Shown piece after piece: positions 1-9,192 of a DNA stretch of 64,000 nt. The DNA lies in assembly GCA_000242935.3 (NCBI GenBank), contig CP007053.1:4139001-4203000 (forward strand). The letters run 5' to 3'. Under the pieces are notes generated by a model that was not told the origin of the DNA, did not search any database, and worked only from the letters and a program-made list of their open reading frames with translations. The DNA comes from Opitutaceae bacterium TAV5. GTDB taxonomy: Bacteria; Verrucomicrobiota; Verrucomicrobiia; Opitutales; Opitutaceae. How positions within the stretch are numbered: the first letter of the stretch is position 1; the number at the start of each line of letters is the position of its first letter. A program made the translations under genes and the position numbers.

Positions 1-813
1 CGGCGCGATCAGCGTGTGCGGACGCGGCGGTGCGGGCTGTTTCAACATTTCCGCCAATGCCGGTCCGATCACCGAAGCATACAGACGATGTCCCGCCGGC
101 AACGGATGGATGCCGTCCGCCGTGAACACAATCCGCCCCTCTCTGTCGCGCCCGCCGGCATCGTTGCCCTGCGCGGAACCTCGCGCCACAAGCTTGCCGG
201 CCGTCACCTGGTGCGCCACTTCCACGCCAAGGTGGATTGACGGGATTCCGTAATGGTCCGCCACGGCGTCCATTGCGCGGGGTGTCGGGGAATCGCGGCC
301 GGCCTCGTAGTCGGCGAGTTGGGTCTGGCTGACCGTGTAGACAAAACAGATATCGGCGTCGGGATTCGCGCGCCACGTCTGGCGGACGATGCCTTCCATG
401 GTCGTGCGGATCCGCTCCTCGGGCATGCCAATGTCGTTGACGGCATATTCCACGAACAGCAGGTCAGGCTCGTGGTCGAGGACCTGCGGCTTCACTCGGC
501 ACGCGCCAAAGGCTGAATCTGTGCCGGAAATCGCCGCGAAAATTTCCTCGATTTTCGCAGCCGGGAATTCGCGTTTCAGAAAATCGGTCGTGAGCACGCG
601 CCAGCCGCTGGCCGCCGTGATGCTCCCGCCGAGGTAGGCCACGCGCACGGTTTTACCGGCCTTGATCCTGGCCGTGACATTCGGCAGGCCGTCGCGGTGG
701 CTGACCGCGGGAAACGGCAGGATGTCAGCTTGCGCTTGTGCGGCAGAGGCAAGACAAGCGAGCAGTCCAAAAATAAAGGCGTGATACCACGGAGGCAGGG
801 TTGGCGTGTTCAT
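1..813 (-). CDS. SGNH/GDSL-type esterase, exported, 3' end beyond window
   Basis: An open frame runs from an ATG at 813 down to base 1 without a stop (271 codons), so the C-terminus is missing. The first ~28 residues look like a signal peptide (hydrophobic FGLLACLASAA, then QAQA). Block I of the SGNH hydrolase fold is visible as YLGGSIT at residues 60-66 (nucleophile Ser). VNDIG follows, and DGIHP near the break supplies the usual Asp/His pair. The family removes acyl groups, often acetyl, from carbohydrates. The gene starts 22 bp after the stop of the upstream serine hydrolase, so the two are probably cotranscribed. Family assignment is firm; the substrate is not. Confidence 0.85.
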   Translation of the reverse strand, partial: MNTPTLPPWYHAFIFGLLACLASAAQAQADILPFPAVSHRDGLPNVTARIKAGKTVRVAYLGGSITAASGWRVLTTDFLKREFPAAKIEEIFAAISGTDSAFGACRVKPQVLDHEPDLLFVEYAVNDIGMPEERIRTTMEGIVRQTWRANPDADICFVYTVSQTQLADYEAGRDSPTPRAMDAVADHYGIPSIHLGVEVAHQVTAGKLVARGSAQGNDAGGRDREGRIVFTADGIHPLPAGHRLYASVIGPALAEMLKQPAPPRPHTLIAP

Positions 814-835
814 CAGGAAACGTTCGGGTGTGCGT

Positions 836-1975
836 CTATCCACATTGATTTTTGGCGGCGGTTTTATACCGGGCGGCAGCTGGCAGGAACGCGGCGCGCA
901 TGCGGTCGCCGCCGGCCGTTTCCCAGTCGGTACGTTGTATCAAAAAAACAGTGACGAATCCATTCTTGGTGTTCACGCAGAAGTTCGTGCCGGAGGTTCC
1001 GTTGTGGCCGAAAATGCCGTCATCGGAAAAGCGTTTCAGGCCGAGTCCGTAGTTGTTGTCCACGTGGGCGGGGATTTGCCGGCTCGCCATGAGCGCGATG
1101 GTTTCGGGACGAAGGTAGCGGCGTCCGTCGAGCTCCCCGCCCCGGAGGAGCATGCGGCCAAACTTCGCGGTGTCGGCGGCGGTGGAAAACAGGCCGCCGG
1201 CAGGCATCGGATCGAGATAGTATCGGGCACGGTCGCCAAGCGGGTCATGAAGCCGGGGGAAGGTCTGCTCCACGAGCGCGGATTTGTCCGCATTGAAACC
1301 GTAGGCCGAGGCAAGGCGGGCGAGCTGGCCGGTATCGGGCCGGAAGGTAGTGTCACCCATGCCGAGCGGCGTGAACAGCCGCTCCTGCATGAAGTCTTCG
1401 TAACTCCGGCCGCTCAGCACTTCGATGAGGCGTCCGGCGGTGTTGATGCCCGCATTGGAATAGAAAAAATCGGTGCCGGGTTCAAAAAGCAGCGGCTCGC
1501 GCGTGTAGTAATGGACGGCCTCGGCGAGCGAGGGCCGGTCGATCGTGGGCGGTTTGGCGGACGAGGGAAAAGTGAGTCCGGCGGTGTGGCTCAGGACTTC
1601 GCGGATCGTGATCGGATGGGCGGGCGGGCGGAGTTCGCCGGATGCCGTCTTGACTCTCAGGTCGGCACACTCGGGCAGGTATTTTGATACCGGATCGTCA
1701 AGGCCGATCCTGCCTTCCTCGACAAACATCATGAATGCCGCGGCCGTCATCGGTTTGGTGATGGAGGCTATCCAAAAAAGGGCATCCGCATCCATGGGAC
1801 GCCTGTCGGAAAGATTCGCGTGACCGATGCCTTCGCAGCCAAGCACGCCATCCGCGTCGGCCACGAGCCAGACGAGACCGGCCACATTGCCCTTGCTGAC
1901 CCAAGGGATCAGGGCGTCGGTAATGGTCAGACCGGCGGCATTTTTTTGGGGGGAGGGATCGGCCTTCGAGATCAT
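836..1975 (-). CDS. Serine hydrolase, beta-lactamase class C / esterase family
   Basis: A 379-residue protein of the penicillin-binding-protein-like serine hydrolase family (class C beta-lactamase fold). The catalytic SxxK motif is SITK at residues 71-74, followed by YSN at 172-174. A C-terminal HNG replaces the usual KTG. No signal peptide is evident at the chosen ATG. Members act as esterases, D-aminopeptidases or beta-lactamases; in a carbohydrate locus with GDSL esterases an esterase role is the likelier guess. It is followed at 22 bp by the GDSL esterase. Its start lies 33 bp from the IS630 insertion, which may have separated it from its original promoter. Confidence 0.85.
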   Translation of the reverse strand: MISKADPSPQKNAAGLTITDALIPWVSKGNVAGLVWLVADADGVLGCEGIGHANLSDRRPMDADALFWIASITKPMTAAAFMMFVEEGRIGLDDPVSKYLPECADLRVKTASGELRPPAHPITIREVLSHTAGLTFPSSAKPPTIDRPSLAEAVHYYTREPLLFEPGTDFFYSNAGINTAGRLIEVLSGRSYEDFMQERLFTPLGMGDTTFRPDTGQLARLASAYGFNADKSALVEQTFPRLHDPLGDRARYYLDPMPAGGLFSTAADTAKFGRMLLRGGELDGRRYLRPETIALMASRQIPAHVDNNYGLGLKRFSDDGIFGHNGTSGTNFCVNTKNGFVTVFLIQRTDWETAGGDRMRAAFLPAAARYKTAAKNQCG

Positions 1976-2008
1976 GTGAATAAAAGGGAAGAGCCGTTGT
2001 GCCCACTA

Positions 2009-3008
2009 GAGCATATTAAATAAAACTGTAACCGCATGCGGCGAACCAGCCAAGTGCGTCTTGGGGAGTGACGGAGCGTAACGCGGAGGCGACAGCCTTG
2101 AGGAGGTCGGGGTGATTACGCGCCTGAGCCTTGCGAAGGAGGGCCTTCACCTTGCTCCACATCATCTCGATGGGGTTGAGGTCGGGGGAGTAGGCGGGAA
2201 GGAAGCGGACCTGGGCGCCGACCTGTTCGATCAGGGCGAGGGTGTGTTCGTTTTTATGGGAGCCGAGGTTGTCCATGACGACGATGTCGCCTGGACGCAG
2301 CGAGGGGACCAGCACCTCGCGCACGTAGGCCTGGAAGACCTCGGTGTTGGTTGCTCCCTTGATGGTCATGCACGCGGTGGTGCCGTCCAGCCGCACCGAG
2401 GAAATCATCGTGGTGGTGTTCCAGTGGCCGTGCGGGGCGTGGCAGACCAGCCGTTTTCCTTTGGGCGAGCGGCCCCGCAAACGCGTCATGTTCGTCTTGG
2501 CCGCCGACTCGTCGATAAAGACAAGCCGGGCCGGATCGAACGCGCCCTGGCCGCGTTTCCATCCGCGACGCGCCTTGGCAATATCCGGGCGGTTTTGCTC
2601 GGCCGCATGGAGCGTCTTTTTTTATATGTCAGTCCCAGCTTCGCGAGCACCTGATGGATCGCCGGAATCGTGCAGACCAGATCGAGGCGCTCCTTGATCT
2701 CGGCCAAGGTCAGGTCCGGATGCCTCGCCACCAACGCCTTCAGCTCCTGGCCGCGTTCAGGCAACAACCGCGCCTTCCTTCCGGAAAACCGGTGCCTGGC
2801 TTCGATCTGCCCTGTCCTGCGCCTTTGCATCAACAGCTTCTTGACCATCCCCAACGACACCCGGAAACGCTTCGCTACCTCCTCCTGCGTCCACTCTCCC
2901 TCATCGTAGGTCTCCACTATCCGGCGCCTCAAATCCAAAGAAATGCTTTTCATCCCGAAAAATTGAACCATCTATTCCAAAATAGATACAGTTTTATTTA
3001 AAATGCTC
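2009..3008 (-). mobile_element. IS630-family insertion sequence, complete
   Basis: A 1000-bp element bounded by near-perfect 22-bp terminal inverted repeats (2009-2030 and 2987-3008) that differ at one position. It is flanked on both sides by the dinucleotide TA (2007-2008 and 3009-3010), the target duplication expected of IS630. It carries one transposase gene split between two frames. It inserted between the rhamnosidase-like gene and the serine hydrolase. Removing it restores a continuous junction in which the rhamnosidase stop codon is still TAG, so the insertion did not alter that protein. Confidence 0.93.
2016..2971 (-). CDS. IS630 transposase, -1 frameshift at an A7 run
   Basis: The first frame (2971 to about 2620) gives the N-terminal HTH region, with LRRRIVETYDEGEWTQEEVA and RFRVSLGMVKKLL. 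The second frame (to 2016) gives the DDE domain: FIDESAAKTN, VVMDNLGSHK and LPAYSPDLNPIEMMWSKVK, the three acidic positions of the DDE_3 family. The frames meet at seven A residues (minus-strand TAT followed by A7 then GACG, near 2617-2623). Moving one base back there joins YKK to KTLHAAEQNRPDIAK and restores a normal ~318-residue transposase. Programmed slippage is known in IS630 elements, so this may be functional rather than broken. The stop lies inside the terminal repeat. Confidence 0.9.
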
Positions 3009-5452
3009 TAATGAACATGACAGGTCTCGGCAGGTGTGACTGGGGCGGCGCAGGAAAAGGCTCCCGTGCGCAGGGCAAGCCGCTGCCCGTCCGGCATTGC
3101 GATGATACCTTGCAAGGGCGAGTCGGATTCGGGAACGGTGACATGGAGCGTGAAACGCCCGTCTCGGTTTTCCCAGCGCACCTTCAGCAAACCTTGCGGG
3201 AGCAAGCATGCGCCGGAGGCATGCGCGAGGTCGCCGCAAAACGGACGCACTTCCACACGCTGCCAGCCGGGAGCGAGCGGGCGGATGCCGAGGATTGTGC
3301 CGGTGAAAAATGCCAGCGGGGCCGCCCCCCAGGCATGGCATGAAGAGGCGCATTGCGGGTATCCGGTTTCCGGATTCTTCCACGACACCGTCCAGTGCTC
3401 CCACGTCGCCGTCGCCCCTGCGGCTAGCAGCGGGGCATAGCGTAGCCGGATGAGATCAAGCGCACTCTGTTCCTGCGAATGAAACCGTAGTGATTGCAAC
3501 ACGACATGCATCGAGAACGGACTGGAGGGAATCACCGCCGAATCCGGCCGAAAGACTTCAGCGAGGATCGTTACAGCGCGATCGCTGCCCGGAGGCTCCA
3601 GATGAAGCAGGGCGTGCGCCGCGGTCACTTCGGAGAAACCCGGTGAAAACCACTCGTCCGAACGCGCGTCCGCGTAGCCCCGGCCGGTCCAGAGATGGGC
3701 GCGGATGGACTGCTCCAGCCGGGCGGCCTTGCCCTCGTACCATGCGAGGGCGGAGCCGTCGCCGAGGCGTTTCGCGTATCCGGCGACGGCGCGCAGGGCG
3801 GCGAGGTATTGCAGGTTGAGCGTCGTGAGGATCTTGCCCGTTCCGGGGCGGCGGTCGCCGTCGCCGAGGTCGATGTAGAGCCAGTGAGGAACCCGCTCCA
3901 GCAGACCGTCCGCGTCGCGCTCGAAGGCGGAAAACCAGCGGATCGCCCGCAGGATGTTGGACCACCACTCCGGCAGGAGGCTGTCGTCGCCGGTAAATTG
4001 ATACAAATCCTCGAAGATGCAGATCCAGTCGAGGGAATACGAGGGGATGGGGCTGACATTGCGGTTGCCCGACGGATAGCGCGGCACCATGGAGCCCGCC
4101 CAGTCCATGCCCTGACCGATCTGCCCGACGAGATTGCGGTGCAACTTCGCGTCGCTCCAGCGGTGGTGGTTGAAGACGGCGGTCTTGCGCGCATCGCCGA
4201 TCCACTGCTGTTGCTCGCGGGAGGGACTGTCCACGATGCCGTCCTGGCAGCAGAGCCGGATGCTGTGCTCGCAAATCGCATCGAGCCGGGTCAGCAGCGG
4301 GTCGCTGCACGTGAAACCCTCGACCTGCGGCAGCGGATAATAAAGCGTGCGCACCCACGCGCGGTGCAGCGTGACGGGGGCGGCGGACCAGATCCAGAGT
4401 TGCACGTGGCGAAATGCGAGCCAGTTGAACGCCACCTCCAGCGTCTGCCGCCCGCCGCACAGGATCCAGCGGCCGGCAAGGATGCGCGCCTGCTCGGGCT
4501 TGGGAATGATGTCGCCGGGTGCGATCGAGTCGGAGAACAGCGCGTCGATCACGGTCCCCGGCGGTCCCTCGACTTCGAGCCGGAACAGGCCTGCCTCGAT
4601 TCGCTCGAAATCCAGCGTGACGATGCGCGCCGTGGCCGGCGTGTCCGCTTTCGGAATTTTTGCGGGAAACGGGGACTCCGGGTTCACGGTGTCGGCGACG
4701 GGGAACGGACGCGGTTCCCCGAGCGCGTCGATCTCCGGCGCGGCAAAACCGGCAAACGCAGGACGCACGCGCGGACAGGCATCCACCTCCCCCTCCTCGC
4801 GTCGCGGGAGCGGATTTTCGACAAAATGATACCACGGGGTCACCGCGAGGTCGGGCTTGATGTAGTCGGTGGCTGCCCAGCCGGAGTCGTCGAAATCGGG
4901 CAAGTGCCATCCGGGCCGCGACAGGCGTGTGTCCTGGACTTCGATACAACCGAGCGGACCGTGCAGGCGCGGCGTGGGACGGATAAACTCGGCGGCGGGC
5001 GCCGCTTTCCAGGTCGGATCGCTCGCCACCACGCAGGTTTCGCCGCCGATGCCGCGGATCACGAGCTGGAACAGGAGTCCCTGCATGATGCTGATGCGCG
5101 CCCCGGTGCCGAAGCCTTGGAAAAGCACGAGCGCGGCGATGGTATTGTCGCCTTGTTGCAGGAAAGAAACCGCATCGTAGCGGTCGTAGCAGGTCCACGT
5201 CGGGTCGCTGCGTCCGGGGCCGCGTCCGCAAAAACAGCCGTTGAGGAAAAGCTGATAATGTGTGTCGGCAAAGATCCGCAGTTCCGCCGAAACCGGATCG
5301 AAGGGCAGGTGAAATTTCTTGCGGAACCGCAGGGTGCGGTTGCGCGGGTTTTCGAAAAAGAGCGTTTCCCCGCGCATCCAGATCAGTCCGGTCGCAGGCT
5401 CCCAGATGGTATTCAGACATTCCGGGCGTTTGCGTTCATAGAGTGGATTCAT
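3008..5452 (-). CDS. Alpha-L-rhamnosidase-like glycoside hydrolase (GH78-type)
   Basis: An 814-residue protein starting at an ATG at 5452; the frame stays open further upstream, but that extension reads through intergenic sequence. The N-terminal half has lectin-like beta-domain features (LRIFADTHYQLFLNG, GPGRSDPTWTCYDRY). The central helical domain carries DSPSREQQQWIGDARK around residues 407-422, which matches the GH78 catalytic signature with its acidic pair. The protein presumably releases terminal rhamnose or a related deoxysugar. No signal peptide is seen, suggesting cytoplasmic action on imported oligosaccharides. The LacI regulator lies 206 bp upstream in the same direction. The stop codon straddles the IS630 target site. 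Confidence 0.85.
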   Translation of the reverse strand: MNPLYERKRPECLNTIWEPATGLIWMRGETLFFENPRNRTLRFRKKFHLPFDPVSAELRIFADTHYQLFLNGCFCGRGPGRSDPTWTCYDRYDAVSFLQQGDNTIAALVLFQGFGTGARISIMQGLLFQLVIRGIGGETCVVASDPTWKAAPAAEFIRPTPRLHGPLGCIEVQDTRLSRPGWHLPDFDDSGWAATDYIKPDLAVTPWYHFVENPLPRREEGEVDACPRVRPAFAGFAAPEIDALGEPRPFPVADTVNPESPFPAKIPKADTPATARIVTLDFERIEAGLFRLEVEGPPGTVIDALFSDSIAPGDIIPKPEQARILAGRWILCGGRQTLEVAFNWLAFRHVQLWIWSAAPVTLHRAWVRTLYYPLPQVEGFTCSDPLLTRLDAICEHSIRLCCQDGIVDSPSREQQQWIGDARKTAVFNHHRWSDAKLHRNLVGQIGQGMDWAGSMVPRYPSGNRNVSPIPSYSLDWICIFEDLYQFTGDDSLLPEWWSNILRAIRWFSAFERDADGLLERVPHWLYIDLGDGDRRPGTGKILTTLNLQYLAALRAVAGYAKRLGDGSALAWYEGKAARLEQSIRAHLWTGRGYADARSDEWFSPGFSEVTAAHALLHLEPPGSDRAVTILAEVFRPDSAVIPSSPFSMHVVLQSLRFHSQEQSALDLIRLRYAPLLAAGATATWEHWTVSWKNPETGYPQCASSCHAWGAAPLAFFTGTILGIRPLAPGWQRVEVRPFCGDLAHASGACLLPQGLLKVRWENRDGRFTLHVTVPESDSPLQGIIAMPDGQRLALRTGAFSCAAPVTPAETCHVH

Positions 5453-5658
5453 CGGAAAGAGAGATGTTGAACCGCATTGCAGGGGCTTCGCCTGTATTCG
5501 CCCGGCAACGGAGCGGCGGCGTCCTCGCCGCCGGACGGGACGACAGTCCCACAGGATCGGAAGGGGCACGCTGACGCGCGTCCGGCTGCGAGGACTCCGC
5601 CAGACAGATATCTTCGCTTCCTTCTCCGTATTCTCTGTGTAATTTTTGGCTCCTCCCT
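5453..5658. repeat. Intergenic region with REP-like palindromes and a purine-rich word
   Basis: Between the rhamnosidase-like gene and the LacI gene are a GC palindrome, CGGCGGCGTCCTCGCCGCCG (5514-5533), and a small GGGAC/GTCCC hairpin (5537-5550). Near 5612-5642, read on the minus strand, lies a stretch resembling ACACAGAGAATACGGAGAAG, akin to the purine-rich extragenic words seen at 36.6-37.3 kb. No gene is evident. Confidence 0.5.
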
Positions 5659-6780
5659 CTACCTCGTCGATGGCAACGGCGGCCAGAGGCAGGCGCAGGA
5701 TTCGCGCTTGATCAGATCGGGCAGGACGAGGATTTCGCGTTGTGCCTCGGTGAGCCTCCGGCCCTGCGGCGAACCGAGCCGGGCGGCGAGGCGCGTGATG
5801 GTTTGCACGAGACCGGATTGATGGACATCGAACGTCGTCAGTGCGGGTTCCACTTCGGCGCTGACCTGCAGGTTGTCGTAGCCGATCAGGCTGAGATCGT
5901 CGGGCACGGAGAGGCCGACATCCTTTGCCGCCTTGCGTCCGCCGAGAGCATACCAGTCGGACGCAAACACGATGGCGGAAGGACGTGCGTTTTTGTTTTT
6001 TTTCAACAAGGGCAACAGCACCTCGGCGGCACCCTCCTTGTTGCATTGCGATTCGGGCAATTCGATCAGCCAGTCGGGCTGAGCCGGGATGCGAAATTCG
6101 GCCAGCGCCTGTTCAAATCCCTCACGATGACGGGCAAACGGTGTCTCCCTGAGCGGACCGGTCACAACGCCGATGCGCCGGTGCCCCAGCGCAGCCAGAT
6201 ACTGGACGGCGGTCGCTCCGGCGTGTCGCGCGTCCGGCAATACGCACACCTGCGTGGGATATGACGAGAGTTTTGTGTAAACGATTGCCGGCAGGCCCAG
6301 CGCATGCACCGCCGCAAAGGATTTATCTTCGAAATGTCCGATGAATATACCCACATTGACCGTTTTCGCCTGTGCGCACAATTCATCGTCGTTGCGGTAG
6401 TAGAGCACCTGCAACTCCATGCCTTGCCGGGGCATGTGGCGGCGGAGCGCTTCGATGACGTTGAGCGCCGCCGGGTTGATCTCGCCTTGTGGTCCGTAGT
6501 AGGGCGCGAAAAATACGCCGACCGTGAGCGTCGAACGGGCCTTGAGGAGACGCGCTGCGCTGTTGGGCACGTAGCCGTATTTGCGAGCAGCCTCGAAGAC
6601 GCGGTTGCGTGTCTTTTCGCTGACCAGCGCGTGGTTGTTGAGCGAACGCGACACCGTGCCGATGCTCAGTTTAAGCACATGCGCCAGTTCCTTCAGATCA
6701 ACAGTCGGCGGCACGGGTGCGTCGCCTGCGGACGAAGTGCCGGCGTCAAACGTCTCAAGATTGCTCATGAACACGGACAT
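5659..6780 (-). CDS. LacI-family transcriptional regulator
   Basis: A 373-residue repressor. The N-terminal HTH and hinge (residues ~27-75) contain VDLKELAHVLKLSIGTVSRS and KYGYVPN, typical of LacI/PurR DNA-binding domains. The rest is a periplasmic-binding-protein-like sensor domain (HRRIGVVTGP, PSAIVFASDWYALGG, LSLIGYDN). It sits inside the sugar locus between the rhamnosidase-like enzyme and a PEP-CTERM gene. Three perfect CGCAAACGTTTGCG palindromes around it are the expected type of target. A degenerate half-site (6800-6813) lies 20 bp upstream of its own start, compatible with autoregulation. A second ATG at 6768 is an alternative start. That it binds these sites is inferred. Confidence 0.93.
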   Translation of the reverse strand: MSVFMSNLETFDAGTSSAGDAPVPPTVDLKELAHVLKLSIGTVSRSLNNHALVSEKTRNRVFEAARKYGYVPNSAARLLKARSTLTVGVFFAPYYGPQGEINPAALNVIEALRRHMPRQGMELQVLYYRNDDELCAQAKTVNVGIFIGHFEDKSFAAVHALGLPAIVYTKLSSYPTQVCVLPDARHAGATAVQYLAALGHRRIGVVTGPLRETPFARHREGFEQALAEFRIPAQPDWLIELPESQCNKEGAAEVLLPLLKKNKNARPSAIVFASDWYALGGRKAAKDVGLSVPDDLSLIGYDNLQVSAEVEPALTTFDVHQSGLVQTITRLAARLGSPQGRRLTEAQREILVLPDLIKRESCACLWPPLPSTR

Positions 6781-6799
6781 AACGACTGGTTGAATGAAT

Positions 6800-6813
6800 G
6801 ATCAAGGTTTGCG
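6800..6813. promoter_or_regulatory. Partial LacI-type operator upstream of the regulator gene
   Basis: GATCAAGGTTTGCG shares 9 of 14 positions, including the whole GTTTGCG half, with the palindrome CGCAAACGTTTGCG found elsewhere in the locus. It closely resembles the second partial site at 13691-13704 (both read GATCAA, one variable base, GTTTGCGTG). It lies 20 bp upstream of the LacI gene start. Confidence 0.45.
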
Positions 6814-6822
6814 TGCGGTATT

Positions 6823-6887
6823 CCGGTCACCTTTGCGCGGCGCGGGAGTCCCGCCCGCCACCGTCCGAGCTGTCAAGGTGTGACCGG
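6823..6887. terminator. Inverted repeat after the PEP-CTERM gene, enclosing a REP-like palindrome
   Basis: CCGGTCACCTTTG (6823-6835) pairs with CAAGGTGTGACCGG (6874-6887). Between them lies the GC palindrome GGCGCGGGAGTCCCGCCCGC (about 6839-6858). It sits between the stop of the PEP-CTERM gene at 6911 and the LacI gene. No strong T-run is present, so it may be a REP-like element rather than an intrinsic terminator. Confidence 0.4.
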
Positions 6888-6910
6888 CGGCGAGGAAACA
6901 GCGACCCGGA

Positions 6911-7711
6911 TCACCGGCAGCGACGCCAAAGGACGGCGGCGATCAGTGCAAAAACGCCCGAAACGACCGCCCACGTCGAAGGCTCGGGAACCGGGTTTAC
7001 GGTGTAGTCGATGGTGAGCCGGGGGAACCTGTTGGCGGTGCCGGTTTCGGAGGAAAACAGATTCAAAAGTCCGCGATAGGTCGGAGCACCATATTCACTG
7101 TTTTCGATATCCGATTTGATGGCAAACGAAACCAACGAGCCGGATGCATATTGTGTGCTCACATACCCCAGAAGTTCGGTGCCGGACCAGCTCAGAAGGT
7201 TATTCGGGCCGGTGACGGTTGCATAGCCAGTGGCGGTCGCCAGTGCGCTTGCAGTGTCGGCCAGGCCACCCGCTCCCGCCGTCCACGGAGTGCCCGTGGA
7301 GCTGTTGTCCCATGTGGCTTGGCCAGCCGTGAACGCATCGGGGAGAACGTATAAACCGAGAGTGATGGGGCCGGCATACTGCAATACTTCCCCGGCTACG
7401 GTATCGCCATTATAATAGATGTTCAGTGTCACCGAGTTGATGGTGGCGTTGGCGGGAACAAAGCTGTTGAGGTCAAAAGACAGGAGGGCGCGTCCGTTCG
7501 TGTAATTATTGGCGGTTCTCTGGGAACCCACACGCAAAGTCGTTGCTGTCGCACTTGTGGCAGAGCTGGCGCCATCTTTATTTCTACGGATGTCGGTATC
7601 GGCGGCGACGGTGACGTCAACGCTGTCGGCGTGAAGTGAAATCGTGCCAAAGAAGCCCAGGATAAACAGGGTAACGAGGCATGATATGGTGAGTTTTGAG
7701 GAGTTTTTCAT
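6911..7711 (-). CDS. PEP-CTERM protein with DNRLRE-like beta-sandwich
   Basis: The ATG at 7711 gives 266 residues with an N-terminal signal peptide (SCLVTLFILGFFGTISLHA). An upstream in-frame start at 7768 would put coding sequence over the operator, so 7711 is preferred. The body (RRNKDGASSATSATATTLRV, RALLSFDLNSF, VTLNIYYN) resembles DNRLRE-type structural domains. The C-terminus is VPEPSTWAVVSGVFALIAAV plus LWRRCR: the PEP-CTERM motif, one transmembrane helix and a basic tail, recognised by the exosortase system. It is probably a surface protein for substrate binding. A perfect operator lies 53 bp upstream of the start. Confidence 0.85.
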   Translation of the reverse strand: MKNSSKLTISCLVTLFILGFFGTISLHADSVDVTVAADTDIRRNKDGASSATSATATTLRVGSQRTANNYTNGRALLSFDLNSFVPANATINSVTLNIYYNGDTVAGEVLQYAGPITLGLYVLPDAFTAGQATWDNSSTGTPWTAGAGGLADTASALATATGYATVTGPNNLLSWSGTELLGYVSTQYASGSLVSFAIKSDIENSEYGAPTYRGLLNLFSSETGTANRFPRLTIDYTVNPVPEPSTWAVVSGVFALIAAVLWRRCR

Positions 7712-7739
7712 GGCTGGGAGGATATTTTGAATCTTCAAA

Positions 7740-7757
7740 TTTGCCGGAATTGGCAAA
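7740..7757. promoter_or_regulatory. Second short palindrome upstream of the PEP-CTERM gene
   Basis: TTTGCCGGAATTGGCAAA has 6-bp arms TTTGCC/GGCAAA around a 6-bp centre, 6 bp from the LacI-type operator and 28 bp upstream of the start codon. It could be a second regulator site; its role is unknown. Confidence 0.35.
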
Positions 7758-7763
7758 TGAACA

Positions 7764-7777
7764 CGCAAACGTTTGCG
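7764..7777. promoter_or_regulatory. LacI-type operator CGCAAACGTTTGCG
   Basis: A perfect 14-bp palindrome with a central CG, the form typical of LacI/GalR-family operators. It lies in the 153-bp gap between the MFS transporter gene (ending 7865) and the PEP-CTERM gene (start 7711). Identical copies occur at 13557 and 22138. Confidence 0.8.
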
Positions 7778-7864
7778 GTTCCTGATGGCAAGATCTTTCC
7801 CACGCGTTCTTCATAAATTCTTCATAAATTTTTCCTGTGAATCTCTCCTCCCCCCACGCACACG

Positions 7865-9139
7865 TCATCCCGCATTTTCCGACTCCTTGCGCGGGCGAAT
7901 CAGCAGGACGACGAAAACGGACAACAGTGCCACGCCTGCGAAGATGCCAAAAATCAAATTCAGCGGCACGCTGTGGTCACGCAACGCGCCGAAACCCCAG
8001 TCGCCGAAACCGCCGCAACTGATGCTGACCAAATTCATGATGCCATAACCTGTCGCCCGCCACTGCGGACGCACGATCTGGCAGAGAATCGGCATGTTGT
8101 TGCAGTCGAAAAACCCCCAGCCCAGCCCGAAGACAATCAGCCCGACGACTGCGAACAGGAGCGTGGGGGCGTTGCCGACGCTGAAGAGCGCGGGCAGAAA
8201 AAGCATCATGCCAATCGCGCTCGTAAAAATGCGGCCGCGCACGGTGCGCCGTATCCAGCGATCAGCGAGCGCACCTCCGATGAGAACACCGATGATCGAA
8301 GCGATTTGCACATACAGGATTGCGCTGACGCCCGCTTGGCCCTGACCCAGATTGAATTTTTCCCGCAGGATCTCGGGCATCCAGTCACGCACGACCCAGC
8401 CAGCGATCGCCGGTAGTGTAAAATAAATGACAAGTAAAATAAAGTCGCGGTTGCACAATAACCCGCGCAACGCCCCGCCGCTACCGTCGGATGCGGACGC
8501 GCCGGGCGCAACAGGCACGGCAGGCGCTGCTTTCGAATCGCGCAAAAACAGGAGCAACGGCACGGCATAAAACACGCCAAGCAAGCCGCAGGTTGAAAAC
8601 GTCCATCGCCAGCCAAACTCTGGCGAATCGGCCATGTAACCGGCGAAACCGCCCAAAATCTGCCCCAGATAAATCCCTGACTGATGCAGTCCGATGGCAC
8701 GGGAACGGGTGCCGCCCGCGTGGTATTCGGAAATCAGGGCCAGTGCGGCGGGAATATAGAACGCCTCGCTGACGCCCATGAGCGCGCGCGTCACCGTGAG
8801 TTCGTGAAATGAGGTGACGTGTCCCGTCCACCACGTGACCAGCGACCACACCGAAAGGCTCGTGATAATCACCCAGCGCCGGCTGAACCGGTCCGCCACA
8901 TAACCGCCGAAGGGACTGAGAAAGGCGTAAGTCCACTTGAAACAACCAAGAACAAACCCCCAGTCCGCCTTGTTGGCGATGCTCGGGATGTCCGCCACCA
9001 TCGATGCCTTCATGGTGGCGAGCATCTGGCGGTCGAGGTAATTGAGCAGCGCGACCGGGAAAAGCAGAACGACGACCAGCCAGGCATAACTCCAGATGCC
9101 GGCCGGCACCGGGGCGAGAGGGGAGGGAGGGGATTTCAT
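7865..9139 (-). CDS. MFS transporter, sugar/acid permease type
   Basis: A 424-residue major facilitator starting at ATG 9139; longer upstream frames would run into the neighbouring esterase gene. It has about 12 hydrophobic segments. Residues LLNYLDRQMLATMK near the N-terminus and YVADRFSRRWVI between helices 2 and 3 are typical of anion:cation symporter/hexuronate-type MFS proteins. It lies 54 bp after the sialate O-acetylesterase-like gene in the same direction. It probably imports the monosaccharide or sugar acid released by the locus. The substrate is not determinable from sequence. Confidence 0.88.
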   Translation of the reverse strand: MKSPPSPLAPVPAGIWSYAWLVVVLLFPVALLNYLDRQMLATMKASMVADIPSIANKADWGFVLGCFKWTYAFLSPFGGYVADRFSRRWVIITSLSVWSLVTWWTGHVTSFHELTVTRALMGVSEAFYIPAALALISEYHAGGTRSRAIGLHQSGIYLGQILGGFAGYMADSPEFGWRWTFSTCGLLGVFYAVPLLLFLRDSKAAPAVPVAPGASASDGSGGALRGLLCNRDFILLVIYFTLPAIAGWVVRDWMPEILREKFNLGQGQAGVSAILYVQIASIIGVLIGGALADRWIRRTVRGRIFTSAIGMMLFLPALFSVGNAPTLLFAVVGLIVFGLGWGFFDCNNMPILCQIVRPQWRATGYGIMNLVSISCGGFGDWGFGALRDHSVPLNLIFGIFAGVALLSVFVVLLIRPRKESENAG

Positions 9140-9192
9140 GGCTTGAAAAAAATGCGCGCAAAAAAGTTGGCGGCTCCGGGTCGGGATCGGGA

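Noticed and set aside
2016-2489. C-terminal IS630 frame as a separate gene
   Set aside because: It lacks the HTH and joins the upstream frame by a single -1 step at A7.
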